From: Perlabentimonas sp046542995
GTDB taxonomy: Bacteria; Bacteroidota; Bacteroidia; Bacteroidales; Tenuifilaceae
DNA length: 18,018 bases
NCBI GenBank assembly: GCA_046542995.1
Contig: JBKHAH010000069.1
Coordinates: forward strand, 1 to 18,018
Direction of reading: 5' to 3'
The notes under the pieces were generated by a model. That model ran no database searches. It saw nothing but the letters and a program-made list of their open reading frames with translations, and was not told where the DNA came from. The position numbers and the translations under genes are program-made. Positions 15,382 to 18,018 of this stretch are shown piece after piece. Each line of letters starts with the position of its first letter. Position 1 is the stretch's first letter.

Positions 15382-17022
15382 ATGGCAGGAGGCGGTAAAG
15401 AAACCCCCAGACAGAAGATGATAGGTATGATGTACCTAGTTCTAACTGCTATGCTTGCGCTAAACGTGTCGGCAACAGTTCTGGATGCATTCGTGTTGGT
15501 TGACTCAGGGCTTTCTCAAACAATCAATAGTTTCAAGATTAAGAACGAGCGCCTGTATAATCAGATGGAGAGTTCTTACGCGGTTAACCCAACAAAAGTA
15601 GGTCCTACGAAAAAGGTAACCGATCAGATTAAAGAAAAAACTACAGAGATATTTGATTACATACAAAATCTCAAGATTCTAACAATAATTGAAGCGGAGA
15701 AGGAGGATTCTCCCGCATTGCTTGATGATAAAGAGGTAGATTCTGGAAAAATAACAGGGAAAGGCGACACTAACATAAGCGGCGTGCTTTTTTTGGGTCC
15801 CGATGGAAAATCAGGTGAAGCCACTGAACTAAAGCAAAAATTAATTGAGTATAGAGAGTATATGCTTTCTCATGTTGATGAAGATATTGGGGAGAAGCTT
15901 GTAGTTTCAATCAACAACATTCTAAATACCGATGATCCCCCAATGAGTGAAGATGGTACACCTCATACCTGGGAATCAACTCGATTTGATCACGTTCCTC
16001 TTGTAGCCGTTTTCCCACAGCTAACCAAAATGCAACTTGATATTCTCAATGTAGAGGCAGAAGTTGTAAATTTTCTCCTTCAGCAGGTTGATGCTGGGGA
16101 CTTTAAAGTGAATAAACTTGATGCTGTTGTAATTCCAAACACCGATTATGTTATTCAGGGTAATGATTTTAAAGCGGAAATCTTTCTTGCAGCATCTGAC
16201 ACTACTCAGGTTCCAAAAATTTACATTGGGAATTATGAAAAATATACTACAGAACAAGGATTAGAGGATTACCGTATGGTTGGGAATTATGAGGAGCTCC
16301 CAGTTGAAGGGGGTAAAGGAATATTTTCCCGAAGGGCAACACGCCTTGGTCAAAACAAATGGTCTGGTCTACTTGAAGTTACCGCACCCGATGGGTCAAA
16401 AATGAAAAGACCATTCGAGCACCAATACGAAGTAGCTCAGCCTAATGTAGTTGTTTCTCCAACTAAAATGAATGTTTTTTACCGTGGGGTTGACAACCCT
16501 GTAGATGTCTCAATTCCCGGAATATCAATGGATAAGATTACAGCAACAGTTGATGGTGGAGGAAAAATTAGTAAATCAGGCAAAGGGTTTGTTGTAGTAC
16601 CAGGAAGGGGAAACATGTGCAATGTGACTGTATATGCTCAGATTGAGGGAACAAGGAGAAACATGGGGGCAAAACAATTTCGTGTAAGGAATGTCCCTAA
16701 TCCTACAGCAGCTGTTAGAGGATTACCTCCAAGGGGGCAGGTGCAAAAGAATGTTTTAGCTACATCCTTGGCTCTTGAAGCACAGATGCCTCAAGGTTTT
16801 GATTTTGACCTTTCTTTCTCCGTTACCGGTTTTACTGTAATGGCAACAGTTGGAGGATTTGCCAGACAAGCAACGTCTAATAACCATGTAATTACAGAGG
16901 ATCAGAAAAGAATCTTTGATGGGTTAAGAAGCGGACAAACGGTTACAATAATTGATATTACAGCCGTTGGGCCCGATGGAACAACGCGTAACCTAAATGA
17001 TATTGTTTATAGAATACGATAA
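15382..17022 (+). CDS. gldM: T9SS motor protein GldM/PorM
   Basis: Inner-membrane protein that dimerises and projects across the periplasm, passing motion from the GldL motor ring to the GldK/GldN ring. The start MAGGGKETPRQKMIGMMYLVLTAMLALNVS is diagnostic: a short cytoplasmic Gly/Lys stretch and a single TM helix at about 13-35. The periplasmic part has a helical first domain (about 36-240) followed by beta-rich domains, roughly 243-345, 350-440 (starting near VVVSPTKMNVFYRGVDNPV) and 445-546 (AAVRGLPPRGQVQKN onward), matching the four-domain plan of GldM. The 546-residue length is slightly above the usual 510-520. No sign of damage. Confidence 0.96.
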   Translation: MAGGGKETPRQKMIGMMYLVLTAMLALNVSATVLDAFVLVDSGLSQTINSFKIKNERLYNQMESSYAVNPTKVGPTKKVTDQIKEKTTEIFDYIQNLKILTIIEAEKEDSPALLDDKEVDSGKITGKGDTNISGVLFLGPDGKSGEATELKQKLIEYREYMLSHVDEDIGEKLVVSINNILNTDDPPMSEDGTPHTWESTRFDHVPLVAVFPQLTKMQLDILNVEAEVVNFLLQQVDAGDFKVNKLDAVVIPNTDYVIQGNDFKAEIFLAASDTTQVPKIYIGNYEKYTTEQGLEDYRMVGNYEELPVEGGKGIFSRRATRLGQNKWSGLLEVTAPDGSKMKRPFEHQYEVAQPNVVVSPTKMNVFYRGVDNPVDVSIPGISMDKITATVDGGGKISKSGKGFVVVPGRGNMCNVTVYAQIEGTRRNMGAKQFRVRNVPNPTAAVRGLPPRGQVQKNVLATSLALEAQMPQGFDFDLSFSVTGFTVMATVGGFARQATSNNHVITEDQKRIFDGLRSGQTVTIIDITAVGPDGTTRNLNDIVYRIR

Positions 17023-17033
17023 TTATACTGATT

Positions 17034-17930
17034 ATGAAAAGATTAGCAGTTTTTTTTCTAGGTGGGATTTTACTGGCATCTCTTGCATTGAGCGTTAAGG
17101 CACAAGAAGACAGGAAGGAACCATTGGTTAATGATGGTGTTTACGAAAGAGAAAACATAAACCAAAGAATCCCAATTCCTTACCCTCACCTTCGTGAGGC
17201 AGACATGTTATGGACTAAGCGAATATGGAGAAACCTCGATTTGCGCCAGCGCATGAACCATCCGCTTTACTTCCCTACAGAACGCATGCACGATAGATCA
17301 AGCCTTGTTCAAAGGCTCATGGATGCTATAAAGTATAATGAGATTAATGCATATGACCCCGACGTAGATGATGAGTTCTCCACACTCATATCGTACGATC
17401 AGATTTTGGCCAAACTAGGAGCAGAGGACACTGAGCGTCCAGATGTAAGCCCAACAACAGGAAGAGATACCGTAATTGTTGTTAAAGGATCAATTAACTG
17501 GGGAGAAATTAGAGAGCTGCTAATAAAGGAGGAATGGTTTTTTGACAAGCAGCACTCCACAATGCATGTTAGAATTATTGGCATTTGCCCAATTAGAGTA
17601 TATACTCAATTTGTTGAAGGGGCAGAGGATGATGACCTTGATGTCGGCGGGGAACTTATGAGAATGCAGCTCTTCTGGGTATATTACCCTCATGCAAGAT
17701 CGGTATTAGCAAATACGGCAGTCTTTAACGAGTTTAACGATGCTCAAAGAAACTCTTTTGACGATATTTTCTTCAAAAGAAGATTCGCATCCCATATAGT
17801 TCAGGAATCAAATGTATTTAATAACCGTAGAGTGAATGAATACACTTATGGTGGAATACCCAATATGCAGGAGTCTCAAAGAATTAGAAACGAGCTTTTT
17901 GAATGGGAACACGATCTTTGGGAGTATTAG
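17034..17930 (+). CDS. gldN: T9SS periplasmic ring protein GldN/PorN
   Basis: Periplasmic partner of GldK in the T9SS ring complex, contacted by the distal domain of GldM. A signal peptide spans 1-23 with cleavage after VKA and before Gln24. The mature N-terminus has the family pattern IPIPYPHLREADMLWTKRIWR and RMNHPLYFPTE (about residues 47-84), followed by the D-Q-I-L-A-K-L segment, the strand VRIIGICPIRVY, and the closing FDDIFFKRRFASHIVQESNVFNNR. The 298-residue length fits GldN/PorN. It is the last gene of the operon, 11 bp after gldM, and is followed 33 bp on by a strong terminator. Confidence 0.96.
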   Translation: MKRLAVFFLGGILLASLALSVKAQEDRKEPLVNDGVYERENINQRIPIPYPHLREADMLWTKRIWRNLDLRQRMNHPLYFPTERMHDRSSLVQRLMDAIKYNEINAYDPDVDDEFSTLISYDQILAKLGAEDTERPDVSPTTGRDTVIVVKGSINWGEIRELLIKEEWFFDKQHSTMHVRIIGICPIRVYTQFVEGAEDDDLDVGGELMRMQLFWVYYPHARSVLANTAVFNEFNDAQRNSFDDIFFKRRFASHIVQESNVFNNRRVNEYTYGGIPNMQESQRIRNELFEWEHDLWEY

Positions 17931-17963
17931 CAGTGTAAAGATATAATCATATAAAAACAAAAC

Positions 17964-17995
17964 GAGGGTGTCCAAAAACGGATTCCCTCTTTTTT
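17964..17995 (+). terminator. Rho-independent terminator of the T9SS operon
   Basis: GAGGG (17964-17968) pairs with CCCTC (17985-17989) and, past a 2x2 interior loop, TCC (17971-17973) pairs with GGA (17980-17982), closing an AAAAAC loop. Six T residues (17990-17995) follow directly. Position 33 bp after the gldN stop supports the end of the porP-gldKLMN transcript here. No gene is visible in the remaining bases to the window edge. Confidence 0.85.
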
Positions 17996-18018
17996 ATTCA
18001 ATAAAATACTGATTATTA

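Overview
The window looks like a chromosomal segment of a Bacteroidota bacterium, most likely a member of the Bacteroidales or a close relative that carries a type IX secretion system (T9SS). Four things point there: the contiguous porP-gldK-gldL-gldM-gldN block, AT-rich spacers, promoter-like TAnnTTTG boxes in place of the sigma70 -10 hexamer, and the near absence of Shine-Dalgarno sequences. No mobile elements, CRISPR arrays, tRNA or rRNA genes were seen.

Left part (1-5447). A secreted-protein gene on the minus strand is cut by the left edge. Next comes minus-strand trpS (tryptophanyl-tRNA synthetase). A short divergent promoter region (about 1250-1393) separates it from a plus-strand run: rbfA (30S maturation factor), a class I methyltransferase-like protein, a LolC/LolE-FtsX-type permease and a double-ATPase ABC protein of the peptide-transporter type. 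These four are tightly packed, with gaps of 2 and 9 bp and one ATGA overlap, so they are probably one operon.

Middle (5444-11549). A bifunctional class A penicillin-binding protein lies on the minus strand, and its stop codon overlaps the stop of the ABC gene. A 275-bp divergent spacer leads to plus-strand topA (DNA topoisomerase I). topA overlaps by ATGA an arginase/formimidoylglutamase-fold protein whose metal-binding signatures are degraded.

Right part (11781-17930). The T9SS genes porP, gldK/porK, gldL/porL, gldM/porM and gldN/porN run in the usual order and end at a clear rho-independent terminator (17964-17995). From established knowledge, GldL and GldM form the proton-driven inner-membrane motor, GldK (lipoprotein) and GldN form the periplasmic ring under the outer membrane, and PorP/SprF proteins are outer-membrane components or attachment partners.

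Most of the window is recognisable, conserved biology and I do not see an unmistakable new system. The points most worth a second look are the catalytically degraded arginase-fold protein between topA and the T9SS operon, the strong Shine-Dalgarno sequence in front of rbfA in a lineage that rarely uses them, and the long GldL tail with a heptad-phased internal repeat.
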